Positions 1 through 11,656 of a DNA stretch of 64,000 nucleotides are shown here, piece after piece. The stretch is taken from positions 49,098,443 to 49,162,442 of the forward strand of contig CP136068.1 in assembly GCA_032622095.1 (NCBI GenBank), in the 5' to 3' direction. The translations under genes and the position numbers were made by a program. The first letter of the stretch is position 1; every line of letters starts with the position of its first letter. The notes beneath the pieces were generated by a model. That model worked only from the letters and a program-made list of their open reading frames with translations. It did no database searches and was not told where the DNA came from. The DNA is from Siphonodentalium dalli. Lineage: Eukaryota > Mollusca > Scaphopoda > Gadilida > Siphonodentaliidae.

Positions 1-45
1 AACTGTTAAATCACGCTTTTTCACCTGGACCTCGGAGCATTCACA

Positions 46-140
46 AGTAGTGTTCAAACGATTAGTCGACAAATAATCGTTGACGTTGGTTTGTCGGAAA
101 ATCGACTCTAACTTCCACAGTCGACTAGTCGGAATACAGT
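46..140. repeat. possible end of a dispersed inverted-repeat element
   Basis: The stretch contains TAGTGTTC followed by several short inverted copies of a GATTAGTCGAC-like word. This resembles the subterminal part of hAT-type elements. Only one end is visible, so the call is weak. From here to 592 I see no gene, only AT-rich sequence with a short TA tract near 450-465. Confidence 0.25.
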
Positions 141-594
141 ATATAATCTCATCAGCTGGCCTTGACAATGCATGGTTTCACTAAATGTGGGTCAGAAAAG
201 CAGCAAAGATAGCTAGTCTATGTTCAAGAAGCTTTCCAAAGTCCGAACATATGTAATAATGTCGAGCTTGACATAGAACGCCGCCGAAATTCGCCAATGC
301 GATAATTCAAGTTAACCACTACTCATTTTCAATACAAGTGCACACATTACTGAAAACAGTATATAGACTACTAGTAAGCATGATGTTATCATTTATTTTG
401 ATTCAAATAGTCATGAAACGGCGACAATTAACTTGCTGAGAATATTTTTATATATATATACTCCCTATACCGCGGACGCAAAAATTCGTAGTGCGCTTTT
501 CTAACCAACACAGGTGAAGAGGGAGGAGCTTGCTACGTACGCATTACGGAAGTTATGGCAACTTACAAAGTAGGCCTATGTACGCATCATCGTA

Positions 595-960
595 CCCTGC
601 TGGACAAAACAAGTGTCCGCTTAACCGCGGTGCGGTTAGGGTTGCCACTGCGGCCGAAATGCAATTACACTGCAGCTCCACCGGCTAACTAGTTGGGCCG
701 CGGTGTAATTTCCATTCAGCCATGGTATAGTTGCTGCGGTGTAAATTCATTAAACTGAAAAAAGACGATACAAACCAGAAATCTTACCACGGTGTGCATG
801 CCAATCGGTCGCGTTGTAGTTGCCTTTCGGCCAAGATGTGCTTGCCGTTTGGCCGCAGTGTACATGCCGTTCGGCCGCGGTGCTCAACTGCAGTTACAAA
901 CTCTGACACCGCGGCTGAACGGCAAATACACCGCGGTGATACTTGTTTTGTCCAGCAGGG
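595..960. mobile_element. TA-flanked GC-rich MITE, copy 1
   Basis: The element is 366 bp long. It begins CCCTGCTGGACAAAACAAGT, ends with the reverse complement of that, and is flanked by TA on both sides (593-594 and 961-962). The interior is a set of diverged ~22-bp repeats built on GCGGCC..ACGGCAA and its complement, much richer in GC than the surroundings. The TA duplication suggests mobilisation by a Tc1/mariner-type transposase. That is inference, because no transposase is present. The short reading frames here (731-1088) follow the repeat and are not credible genes. An inverted, truncated copy lies at 4766-5108. Confidence 0.75.
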
Positions 961-962
961 TA

Positions 963-1846
963 TATATAATCACTATAATGTGTGTCACACAGTGTGTGTG
1001 TTTTCTTTTGTTTTTTTATTATTTTGAGCTGACTCTGAGACTGAGTATCGTTTATTTTCTATACCCTGGCAGGGAAGCATTTATTTGATTTCATGATTAA
1101 ACAGAAAATCCCTCAATTATTTATTCTCATTATCATCGTAGATTCGTAGGGAACTTATTTGCGATCAGTGGGTTTCTAGAGCACCGGTTCATTTGCAGCA
1201 AAACCATGTGACGTGTCACGTGACACCACATATTCCTAAATCACTAAATTGTATTGTGGTTTAAAGTCACATATTTCCGACTTATTTTGTTTCAATCACG
1301 GAAAGTTTTAGATAGCAGAATTGATTACCTGCCAACTTTCAGTGTAATTAACAGCAAGTTATCACATAATCCTTACAGTACATGGATGCACATCAGATGA
1401 TCAGAAATGTGTGTTTAATACGTGCATACAGTGCGAGTTGTTTCTATCACAGTGGTATCTGCTACTTGGTCGGTAACATCAAAGAGAGTCTGTCGTAAAT
1501 AGTTTACACGGAGTTGATTCACGTGCCTGTTGGTGTGTCATTCATAACAGACAGTTGTTTATTTAAAGTGGGTTAAACTCCGTTTTTTGTGAATATTCAA
1601 GGATGCCATTTTAATCTTGGATGACGATTTCGTATTAACAAATAGTCGTCTCCGAGTGAAGCTGTTCGCTTTATCCAATCAGGTAAGCCACATAAACCGG
1701 ACGTTCTTGACCTTCAAAAATAAATATCCTGCAAAAACAAATGGATTGTTCCCTACTTTTTATGGCAAAATCTGATATTTTCGGGAAAGTCACTACCAAA
1801 GCTAACAGGTCTTAATTAAAACATCGTTAATTGCGCCTAAGCCGTG
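963..1846. other. gene-free stretch
   Basis: No coding region, RNA gene or repeat with clear ends was recognised. The sequence is AT-rich with a TG-rich patch near 975-1010. Confidence 0.5.
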
Positions 1847-1853
1847 GTGAGTC

Positions 1854-3508
1854 CACAGGGGTTTGTCAGAATGATGGTAAATAAAAAATATAAGAGATAT
1901 ATAGATATATATAGATATATAAGTAATAAATAAAGAATAGGGTTGCAACTACTCTAGTGATCCGAATAATAGTAGGGGTCGGAATAATAGTAGGGGGTGG
2001 AAAATTTGCCAAATTTTAATAATAGTAGGGGTCGGAATAATAGTAGGGGGTGGAAATGTCAATGAAAAAGGAGATCATTGAAGAACACTGATTTAATTAT
2101 CAAACAAAAACTTATAATAAACACTCCTCGACCCAGCACGGACAACGTCTGGTTCTTGCAGAACCTTTTCAATGTCATTGATTTGAACGGAGAACACCGC
2201 GTCAACACTTTTATACGAATTTTCTTTGGTCGGAAGCGGTCCACCAACTACTCAATTGTGTTCTAATTAAAGAAACTTTCAAACGTGAGCCCCAGACGTT
2301 GATTAACTTCTTAGTTAATAACGTGTCAATTGTAAAAAAAAACACAGACATAACGCGTTGTCACCTTTGTTCGCCTCACTGAACGATAAACAATACCCGC
2401 AGAGGGGGGTCTGTCTATTGCAATAGGGTCGCACGAATTGCAAAATAGCGACACGTGCGAGGATGGAGTTACTTCCCATGGATCAAATCATTGATTATAT
2501 TGCGATGCCAGACGGTTGCGCGAATTCTTTGAACGTATTCCGTTTCATGCATGCCATTTGATTAAAAACTACGAATAATGCGATCATTCATGGAGTATGG
2601 GTGATCAAAATTAAATAATCGTAGGGGCTTGAATAAGAATCGTAGGGGGTGGATTTTTTCTCCAAAATTAACAATCGTAGTAGGGGGATTAGCGATTTAC
2701 GTAATTTTTTTTTTTTTTTTAGTATCACGAAATTTAGAAACGTGAAAAAACGTTCCGCTCGTGGCACTCTCCATATTCATTGCTATTATCATGACTGTTA
2801 TACATCAACGTGACCGCTGTGATTTACATTTAGCATGACATTGGCAATATCACCTTATGTTCACTTTATATCACCGCAACGCCAGGTTTAATTTTCGAAC
2901 CGTCCGCTGATTTCGTGGACACGCGACCATGTACATCCGTTGTAATTAGTTGGCGGTGTCGGGCAAAAATGTACACATATAATAAAAGGGCCGAGGAATC
3001 TGTGCCGTTTGCATCATGCTGTCCGAATATTTCCGGGGCATGTTAATGTTAGTAACGATGTAACATTTAAAAGATTTAGGTCAAAATATTCGGACCACTG
3101 CTGCAAACAACTTGGTCCAAGAGTTGATCAAGTTTTACAGGACACCGTACCCAGCAGCGTGTCACCGAGGGCAGCCAACGCTTCGAAAATGAAACTTGCC
3201 GTTGCAGTGATTTAAAGAGAAAATAGGTGATGTAGTCAATGCGAAATTAAATTTCAGCCACATGCGGTCATATTGATGTATATTAATAGTCATAATGGCA
3301 ATCTGTCTGAAGATCGCTACAATCGATAACGTTTTGGCTTTCCTATTTTCGAGGCAAAAAATTTATAAATAAACATTTGTAGGTCAAATCACTAATCCCC
3401 TTGATTCATTCCTATACTCTTATTACTATTTATTATTACTACTATTTATTATTATTTGTATATATTTATTATTATTATTATTTATTATCATTCTGACAAA
3501 CTCCTGTG
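1854..3508. mobile_element. 1.65-kb inverted-repeat element with 7-bp target duplication
   Basis: The left end is CACAGGGGTTTGTCAGAATG. The right end is the near-perfect reverse complement (CATTCTGACAAACTCCTGTG). The 7-bp word GTGAGTC flanks both sides (1847-1853 and 3509-3515). Inside, the motif AATAATAGTAGGGG..GGAATAATAGTAGGGGG is repeated at about 1961-2060, with a diverged form at 2613-2690. AT simple repeats lie next to both termini. No transposase frame is recognisable. The 62-codon frames on both strands near 2059-2266 look like chance. A 7-bp duplication is unusual, and I do not assign a superfamily. Confidence 0.75.
3415..3490. repeat. TTATTATTA simple repeat
   Basis: An imperfect trinucleotide-like run of TTA/TTATT units, interrupted by ACTA, sits just inside the right terminus of the surrounding inverted-repeat element. 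Confidence 0.8.
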
Positions 3509-3515
3509 GTGAGTC

Positions 3516-4484
3516 GTTTAGTTTTTTGACTTATAAACGAAAATTCAAAATGCGCTTTTCTCGTGGTATGACGATAATCGATGGAGGTGTGTAAATCACA
3601 TTAAAAACGTAGCTCAATCGGGCTACAGCCTACAGTAGACAAAACGAGCTACGTAGACCGTTTTGGATGTGTGCCCGACCTGTTCAATATTCAAGAAATT
3701 TTGAGTTCCCTCTCTTACAACAGTCACAGTGAGTATTGTACCAGTAAGACCAATTGAACTATTTTAGCTCGATCGGGGTATTATAGATCGATCTCTGGTT
3801 CACCGACCTGCTCTGTCTGTGCTCAACACTGTCACTGACAACAGAGACAACTTACTGTCGGATATTATTATTCCCAAGGTTTTAATTGTGAAAACTGCAA
3901 CTCATGATTCCAATATAATTCCTCACACGTGTAATTAGATGAAGTAATCAAGCACTAATTACGTTAGTTTGTCAACAAGTCACTTACAACTTATAGAGGA
4001 ATTCGCGCGAAATCATTCGCGGGTTTATTTTCACCGGAAACAAGAAAAAGTTGTCGTTCTTGAAACACCTGTCTCGGCTGTGTTCGTGCATCAGGACGCA
4101 GTCGCCGCAGTTTCTGTTGTCACAAAATTAAATTCGATACAGAAGTTCAGAACGCTCGAGTGTGACTGTCGAACACCTTCTTTCACTACACAAGGACAGC
4201 TGGAACCGAGAACGATTATTTATATAATATTACAACTGACTGTACCGTTTCTATAGGCCGTTAGTCGTTACCAAAAAAGTCGTCTTTATAATCAACTTCA
4301 AGGATTTAGGGATTCCGCTTCCAGGTTCGGGTCGGCTCACAGCTTACACGAATACGGATATTTTGGCGATTTATGGCGATTAATTATTAGACAGGTATAT
4401 AACGGTAATCTAGCTTATATTAATTTTGACAGCTATTTACCTACCATTGCTTAATTGTATTTTCCTATTCAATCTGCAAGGATC
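3516..4484. other. gene-free stretch with one unrecognised 95-codon frame
   Basis: A plus-strand open frame runs at 3969-4256. It has no recognisable domain, no clear splice sites and no repeat in the window to test it against, so I do not call it a gene. The rest shows nothing definite. Confidence 0.4.
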
Positions 4485-4660
4485 CGGGCCAACTCGTCCC
4501 AGGATCAACTCGGTCCAGACAGTTTTGGGTGGGAGCTGGCCCAGTCTGACTGAGTAGTGAGTGACTCTGAAATTGAATACAATAAATTAATAATGGAGCC
4601 CCCAGGCTACAGCTGGCCCAGCTTATATGGCCGAGTTGGCCTGGGAATTGAATTTGTGTT
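4485..4660. repeat. GGGCCAGCTCGTCCC-type dispersed repeat
   Basis: The stretch contains several direct and inverted forms of GGGCCAGCTCGTCCC (for example CCGGGCCAACTCGTCCC near 4485 and GGAGCTGGCCCAG near 4532). The same word recurs near 8101-8195, 8435-8490 and 9140-9215, giving a short foldback repeat family. The ends are not well defined. Confidence 0.5.
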
Positions 4661-4765
4661 AAGTTAGTGAACGTTCAGACGACCACGATTCAATCGTAAG
4701 TGCAGGAATCGGGCCCGACAAAATCGTGGATAGTTTGCAATGTTGACACGATTGCAATGTCATCA

Positions 4766-5108
4766 TACCCCGCTGCGGCGCTGGACAAAACAAGTGTCCA
4801 TTGGCACCGCAGTGTATTTGCAGTTCGGCTGTGGTGTCAGAGTTTGTAACTGCAGTTGAGCACCACGGCCGAACGGCAAGTACACTGCGGCCAAACGGCA
4901 AGTTCACTGCGGCCGAAAGGCAACTACCCTCGCGGTCGAATGGCATGTACACCGTGGTTAGATTTCTGTTTTGTATTGTCTTTTTTCAGTTTGATGAAAC
5001 TACACCGTAGCAACTACATTGTACACCATGCCGAATGGCAATTACACTGCGGCCCAACTGTAGTTAGCCGGTGGAACCGCGGTGTAGTTGCATTTCGGCC
5101 GCTGTGCC
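4766..5108. mobile_element. TA-flanked GC-rich MITE, copy 2 (inverted, 3' truncated)
   Basis: The element starts at TA-CCCCGCTG with the same GGACAAAACAAGTGTCC block seen at 602. Its interior matches the reverse complement of the 595-960 element, including the shared GTAACTGCAGTTGAGC block. The 22-bp repeat GCGGCCAAACGGCAAGTTCA is clearest at 4864-4925. The expected matching terminus on the right is not present, so this copy is truncated or rearranged near 5108. Confidence 0.7.
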
Positions 5109-5365
5109 CTGCGATCTTTCCAGCCACGATTTTTATACACACGACTGCGATTACGGCGCAAGTGGATGTACTAGCTAGTATCCAAGGATACACCATGATT
5201 TCGAATCTAAAATCTGGATCTGGATCAAACAGTGGTTGACATCATTTTTTGACTTGCAATATTGACATGAGCGTGCGCAGTCTAACTACCGGTTACTTGC
5301 TACAACTTCCGGTTTCTTCCACTTACCATTGAATCGTGGTCATCTGAACATTCACTTGATATACC

Positions 5366-5542
5366 AATAACATGATTTTTTAGGGCGTTATGGTTTATTA
5401 ATGACCTGACAGGAATGATTAACAGCCCAAGGGCCTATTAGAGGCCCGAGACAGAGTCGAGGGCTGCTAATAGGACTGAGGGCTGTTAATAATTCCTGGA
5501 GGGACGTTAATAAACCAAGGCGCCCGACAAAATCATGTTATT
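5366..5542. mobile_element. 177-bp foldback MITE
   Basis: The left arm begins AATAACATGATTTT, and the right arm ends AAAATCATGTTATT. The arms pair over about 60 bp, including GGGCG..TGGTTTATTAA and AGGAAT.ATTAACAGCCC. The short centre is rich in GGGCC/GGCCC. No reading frame is present. The family is not assigned. Confidence 0.7.
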
Positions 5543-5917
5543 ACTATTATTAACACTCCGCCCTAGTAGTGTGATCACATGATCGGCGACTTAACCGGAA
5601 GCGGGCGGTGTAGTTAATGAAAACAAATCTTCATTAACACTAGTTGGTGGACCCAACTATTCAAACAGAGCTAAACGCTTTGCTCTGATAATAAACGTCA
5701 GGTTTACGGACTACATTAACGCCCGCCGCCTGCTTCCGGTCAACTTCGCCTCAAAATTATGGAATCTTATCATGCGGGTAAAATACTGTTAATCTACTAG
5801 AGAATGCCCTCTATAGTGGTAATAATATACATGTATGTTTATACATTAATTTCTTAAGTTCAGATGTACGGTATGCTGGGAGACCAAATTCACATTTATT
5901 AACAATTGTGCTACAGC

Positions 5918-6004
5918 GTAATTCAATTGCGCTTCAGCGCAATCCAGCATGATTCATATCAATTGCGCTGAAGCGCATTGAATTCAATTGCGCTGAGGCG
6001 CAAT
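5918..6004. repeat. left cluster of AATTGCGCTGAAGCGCAATT palindromes
   Basis: Three to four copies of a ~20-bp near-perfect palindrome with core GCGCTGAAGCGC lie just inside the left end of the composite element. Confidence 0.75.
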
Positions 6005-6138
6005 TATTGTTACAAGCTTACACCCCTGAACCCTGTTAGCCATATACTAGTACTCTTGGGCTCCAAATAAACATGCATGCACGTTTATTATTTTCTTGGG
6101 AAATTTCCCCCCTGCACAGTGCTTATTTGGGTCTGCAC

Positions 6139-7054
6139 CAGACCTGTTTAATCTTCCGGATCGTGCGGGAGACTACCGGTTTGAGGCCTCATCTCCCGCT
6201 CTCCCGGATTAAGCTTGTAATCTCACGGTTTCAATCAAATCAACAACAATAAATTTAATGTCAAAATTGTCAAAACGCGGAAGTTTTTTCAATTGAAACC
6301 ACGTGTGAACGAGATTTGCCGAGATCAGGTGTGCTCCATTAATTGATAACCGGAGTAGACACCGTGGCCTGCCTCTGGCGTTTATTATTACACTGCATCT
6401 TTGTTGCGACTAATGACTCGCACTCTTTCAAAAGAAATTAATTGAATGTATGGCAGTTTGTTTTCTTTGGGGATCAATAATTACTATAAGCAACCCAAGC
6501 ATGGCGTGTTACTAAATAAATGGCGTGTTAGTAAATAAATGTGTGTTAGTAAATAAATGGGTTTATTTCTGCAATAAATCATTCTAGTTTACCAGTTCTT
6601 GTGTTAAATTTAGAAATGTCCGGTGTTTTAATTCGGCGAAACGCTGCCAAAATGACAGTGACGAAGTTGTTGATAGTCCATCGAAATGACGCCGATATGA
6701 CTCCAAGTATAGGGATTCGTAGGCCGAAGAATTTTCTTGGTTTTAAATGTTATAGCGCTAGACATTGATATCACTAATGAAATAATTATCAACAAAAAAA
6801 TATTCAATTTTTTTTATTTGAATAAATACATTCAAATGTGATCAGAAATATGCATTTACATTAATTCATCCTTTGAAAAGTGAAGATTAATTATATTTAA
6901 CTACTTTTAAAATCACTACCCACCATTTTTCAGGAAGAAATAGTGAAAATGTAACTTTTTAGCTGCAATTTGTAATCTCCCTGACAAGACCCAAATCTCC
7001 CTGACTGAAGGGGCAGAATCTCACTGACAGATTTTTAGGCATTAAACAGGTCTG
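6139..7054. mobile_element. hAT-type nonautonomous element nested in the composite element
   Basis: The element starts CAGACCTGTTTAAT and ends ATTAAACAGGTCTG. It is flanked by a perfect 8-bp duplication GTCTGCAC (6131-6138 and 7055-7062). The 8-bp duplication and CAG-type end are typical of hAT elements. The interior is AT-rich with a GC-richer patch near 6160-6215 (GGGAGACTACCGG) and carries no recognisable transposase. The duplicated octamer is part of the host element's own internal repeat. Confidence 0.85.
6501..6560 (+). repeat. three-copy 18-19-bp minisatellite
   Basis: ATGGCGTGTTACTAAATAA is repeated three times with one deletion in the last unit. It lies inside the nested hAT-type element. 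Confidence 0.8.
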
Positions 7055-7427
7055 GTCTGCACGTTTATTAATTTTGAGGCTATGAAAATTGAAATCAGCA
7101 CAAACTCAAGATTTCTTAGCACACCGGTACCAAAATGATGAGCTTATAAATTTATGATGTACATATTCAAGTACCGTACATGTATATGACACGCATGTGT
7201 ACAGTTAAATATTGAATTAAACACAGCATAACACATACTGTGTTGATTCCTATACTTGACCTACATTTACTATAAAATTAATTTATTTAACAGTTGATGT
7301 TTTGCTCTGTTCCCCCTGCACTATTATTTGGGTCTGCACTTTTATTAACTTTCAATGGAATTTCCCCCCTGCACTATTACTTGGGCATGCACTTTTATTT
7401 GAAGCCCGAGAGTATGGGAAAATAATT

Positions 7428-7590
7428 GTGCTTCGGCGCAATTAATTTTGTATTGGATTTATTTATTAACTGGGGGTTAGCCATATATGGAAAATTAATT
7501 GCTCTGAAGCGCAATTGATTTTGAATTGCGCTGAAGCACAATTGAATTGTGCTGAAGCGCAATTAATTGCGCTGTAGCGCAATTATTAAT
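7428..7590. repeat. right cluster of AATTGCGCTGAAGCGCAATT palindromes
   Basis: About five copies of the same ~20-bp palindrome as at 5918-6004, with small changes such as GCTTCGGCGC and GCTGTAGCGC. They lie just inside the right end of the composite element. Confidence 0.75.
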
Positions 7591-7619
7591 TAATGTGAAT
7601 TTGGCCTCCCATACAGATG

Positions 7620-9397
7620 ATGATATATTTCAGAGTTTTGTCCATCAATTTTGACATTTAGACTACTTTTATAAGGCATGTTTGTTTACATATATAATAG
7701 TGAGTAATCAAATTAGTCGGTTTGAACAAGAAACATAAAGAATTCATAAATAACAAAATGAACTGTTTTCACATTCTGAATATTAAAGTTTCTCTTATTC
7801 TCTGTGAGTTCATCTCACTATCTCTGGGGTAATTTTCGGAAACCCTTAGAAGCCATTATTGTCCCCATTCCTATCAAAACAATATATGCAGGTTGTTTAC
7901 ATTGTATCCAGTCCTCACATTTCAGATTTAATATAAGCAGTGCAATGATTATCTGACATCATATCTTATTGTGCTCCGGTCGCTCAACGGGAAGATCCGA
8001 AGAACAAGAACGGATAGCGGCTATGTCCCAGAAACAACAGGGAAAAAAACAGCATTATGTCTAGAAATTTTCATTTCATCAATTTCATATATTATCCCTT
8101 GGGTCGAGCCAGCCCGGGGCGAGCTGGCTCAGGATCACCTGGTCCAGGTCGACTGGACTGAGAGGCCCTGGGACGAGCTGGCCCGTTTCCATTTGCAAGC
8201 CTGAATTTGTGTTCAATGCATGCACAAAGTTGAAAAAGTGCACACTCTACAGTCTATGCGCATACATCTATGGTCCACTCCCACTGACTGACCCAGATCA
8301 TACCTGTCCCTATCTGTAGATATTGCAGTGCAGGAACCTTTCGGTTATAGACGTTCTGGTCTAGGTGCGTTCTTTAACTGGTCAGCCATTAATGTCCTTG
8401 CCCGATCGGACATGGTACTGTACCCACGACAACATGGAAACAGGCCAGCTCGTCCCCGGGCCCACTCGGTTCCAAGGGACACTGCATGTATATATTCGCC
8501 GGTATGCAACAGAAGAGACATGGCTGCATGGGACAAAATCCATTTGGGGAGGGGTGTAAAACCCGGGACTTGCAATTTACAACTTACAAGTTACAGCCAT
8601 TTTGACCTGAACGTTTGATGTTCGAGAACAAAACAAACTCAACGTGAAGCAAAATAGACCAACGAATGTGCATTTTGTCTCGCCGGTTTCACAATAGTTC
8701 AATATATAAGTCGTAAGCCATCATTTTCACAAACGAATATTTATTAATTCCATAAGCATAATAATATATGAAGTAACTAAGTATACTCACGCATGCGCAA
8801 GTGTGAAGCATGATTAGCCGACTGGTTACTGTGTAAACAACTTGCTTATATTGTTTTGATAGGAGTGGGGCATTAATGGTTTGTAAAGGTTTTCCCATAT
8901 AGTGAGATGAAAGAATAATTTATTGAGAATGCGAAAACAGTACAATATTGTTTATTCATGAATTCACCGCATTCTCGTTCAAACAGATTAATGTGACTCC
9001 TGCCTATTATCTTTGTAAACAAACATGCCTAACTTTTTTGAAAGTAATCAAAATGTCAAAATTGATGGACAAAACCCTGAAATATATCATAAACTTAACT
9101 TAAGAAATTCATATCCACAAATTTTATTCCTGGACCCACTTGACCACAAAAGCTGGGCCAGCTCATCCCAAAAACTGTCTGGACCGAATGGGCCCTGGGA
9201 CAAGCTGGCCCGGATCCCAACAACATATCTGACAAATGTTGCAATGGGAGAAGTTGGCATTTTGCATTCAGATCTTTATTCAGTGATCTCGAATGAGACT
9301 TTTCATCCTGACAAACTTGGTACCATATTGCGATTCCCAGTCTGCTAGCACGAGACCAGTACGGTACACTACCTCTCAGCTACCGACTTCCCTGTTG
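7620..9397. other. gene-free stretch with scattered short repeats
   Basis: Copies of the GGGCCAGCTCGTCCC-type word lie at about 8101-8195, 8440-8490 and 9145-9215. They account for the better-looking short reading frames here. Nothing else was recognised. Confidence 0.5.
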
Positions 9398-10782
9398 TGA
9401 ATCTCTACACCGACTAACCCCAGTAGAGATCATATTCCACTAGTACAAAACCTTGGTACTTTTTAAAGTTTTGACAGGGAACATAATAAATTTGAAACAA
9501 TAACGCGGGGAATATATTTCGTAGTTATCATCTGTTCCTTAATAATGTATACTTCACTGTAGGCGAATGTCCCAATTCAAAATTGCATGCATTTGTGAGC
9601 CGATATCGCAATAAATATTGAATTAATTATCCAGGAGAAATGTCATAATTGTACTGTTATAATCAAAATAATTAACTTGAAAAACGGGGTGATACCCCGG
9701 TAATGATCACAGTAGTATATGACTATACGGTATCCACAGCAGTATCGAAACAGTCACTGCGGTGGAGTTAAGGTACAGTTTGGTTATGATACCGCTGTCT
9801 ATTAGCAGGTCATCACACCAAAAATTGAAGAAAATAATACATCCATGAAGATGTTGTTAAAGATACGGTTAGCATTAGCAGTGGGTAATGCTTTTAAAAT
9901 AGTGTAGTCAAATCCGTTCTAACCACCATAATACAGAAATAATATTATATTATAGATAAATTGTGTTCTTATACCAATGATAAATATTGTCAAGTTACAT
10001 GTGGTACTGTTTGTTATGTAAACAAACACCATGTTATGTAAATAAACAGTCCGTAAAGAGTATGCGATAAGCAAAACACTCAACACCGAGGAGACCCCCC
10101 TCTAATTGAACTTTGGTTAATAATGCCACCAAGTTGTTTTCAACATACCTGTATAGCTATCACTGATCTTCACCTATTAAGACTTTGTTGTTGAATGGGT
10201 CACCATGAATCACTCACTCTCCTATACAATCGCCACGGTGTTGAGTGTTTTGCTTATCGCTCACTATTATGTGCTCTATATAAACAAACACTTGGCTCAC
10301 ACAGTGTTTTGTGGATAATAAAGCATTCATATGATCATTATTTTATACTATTAGTATATACTATTATTTCTAAATTATTACTTATAACGAAGGCCATATC
10401 ATATGTGCCTTTAAGTTTCACAGATATTAGAAGAATCACTGCGTTATATTTTCATGCCTGCGAACCGTGACTGCATGCATCATGGTGTAACCACAGTACA
10501 CACAGTATTATCGGGGTGACACCACATTGGAGATGGTCAATTACTTTAAGTATACTAGTAGCTGTATGCATCGAAAAGCAAAATCGCTCACAAATTTACT
10601 TAGATTGTGAAATTTTGATTTGGTAGCTTCATACATTATCAAGGAACGGGTAATAACTAATAAATATATTCCACGCATTATTTTTATAAGGTTCCCAGTC
10701 AAAGCATTAAATAGTTCCAAGGTTTTGTACTGGTGGAATATGATCTCTACAGGCGTTAGCCAGAGTAGAGTATCATGGTGTG
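9398..10782. repeat. large three-tier foldback
   Basis: The outer arms are about 9398-9620 and 10560-10782. They pair over some 200 bp with moderate divergence: AGTAGAGATCATATTCCA on the left pairs with TGGAATATGATCTCTACA on the right, and TACAAAACCTTGG pairs with CCAAGGTTTTGTA. Inside lies a tighter hairpin, 10064-10088 with 10236-10260. No gene is visible. It is probably a nonautonomous element, but I could not fix its exact ends or a target duplication. Confidence 0.65.
10064..10260. repeat. inner hairpin with 25-bp arms
   Basis: GCGATAAGCAAAACACTCAA at 10064 is matched perfectly by the reverse complement ending at 10260, giving 25-bp arms and a loop of about 147 bp. Confidence 0.85.
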
Positions 10783-11126
10783 ATCTACCATTGACCCAGT
10801 CGCACTTTCATCAACCTGCACGAAAACAACAATGAAAAGTTCAATTGACTCTAATTGACTGAGCAATAATTCAGACAGAATCAGTGATCGCAAGACCTAG
10901 AAAAAACTTTCATGCGACCTGTTTTTCGTTTTTGGTAACGCGCCAAATTAGCAGAAATGGACCCCCCCTGGTGCCACCCCTGCTTCATCACTTGGAAATA
11001 AGTCGCAATTGAAATGCAATAAATTGAGTCATGACTGCTTTGGCAGATTGCTGCTTCAGGTTTCCAGCACGCACTGCAAACAACGTTCATGACTGAAAAA
11101 TACACTCATGTGCTCTAGGAACGAAC
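10783..11126. other. gene-free stretch
   Basis: I see no feature here. The minus-strand 74-codon frame at 10881-11105 has no recognisable domain. Confidence 0.4.
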
Positions 11127-11210
11127 AACATGGTAATTATAATGAAAATGAATAAATGGCTTGAGTCATAAATTCATTTTCATTATAATATAATTACAAT
11201 AGGCAACCAC
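11127..11210. mobile_element. short palindrome related to the core of the 37973 element
   Basis: Two arms built on TTATAATGAAAATGAAT face each other around TGGCTTGAGTCAT. The same arrangement, including AACAACATGGT on the left, forms the centre of the TTAA-flanked element at 37973-38247. The outer arms of that element are not present here. Confidence 0.6.
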
Positions 11211-11656
11211 TTACCGTATATAATCTGTCTTCTCTTGCTTATTTATCCGGAATATACTTCCAGATGAATAATAGATGATTCCATTGTTTACTTTTATAAC
11301 TGTCAAGAGTAGGAGAATCCAATTTGTATTGACAGGGTTAAAAAGGAGACCCTTAATTCTGAAGCTTAGTATTTTGAACATTTCGATTGAAAACTAGACC
11401 AAGTCTTCTCAGTTCACAACAGCTTGGAATTTCGGTTGGGTTGATGCTGTTTTGGACCCAGTCCCATCCCGTTGAAAAGATGTAATACATTTACGCGTGG
11501 AGCCTGGGCATTCATTTGAATCCCTGAATGTGATTAATCATCGGACTTGTCCATGATTAATCTGTCTTCAAAATGATATACTAGTACCTCTATTACCTAT
11601 AGTACCTGATATCATTTACCATGATAGAAAAGGTAATGTAATGATACGATAATTTA

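Larger units (their letters stand above)
5876..7614. mobile_element. composite inverted-repeat element with palindrome-rich ends
   Basis: The termini pair as TATGCTGGGAGACCAAATTC (left) against GAATTTGGCCTCCCATA (right). Just inside each end is a cluster of the palindrome AATTGCGCTGAAGCGCAATT, at about 5920-6004 and 7428-7585. Further in, a block CCCCTGCACTATTATTTGGG occurs several times (about 6108, 7311 and 7367). The word CAGATG lies outside both ends and may be part of a target duplication. A 916-bp hAT-type element has inserted in the middle (6139-7054). There is no transposase frame. Confidence 0.6.

Noticed and set aside
731-1088. Two overlapping ~98-codon plus-strand frames
   Set aside because: They translate the 22-bp GC-rich repeats of a MITE and run on into flanking AT-rich DNA. 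No domain is present.
4856-5239. 127-codon frame
   Set aside because: The first two thirds are MITE repeats. The remainder shows no domain or splice signals.
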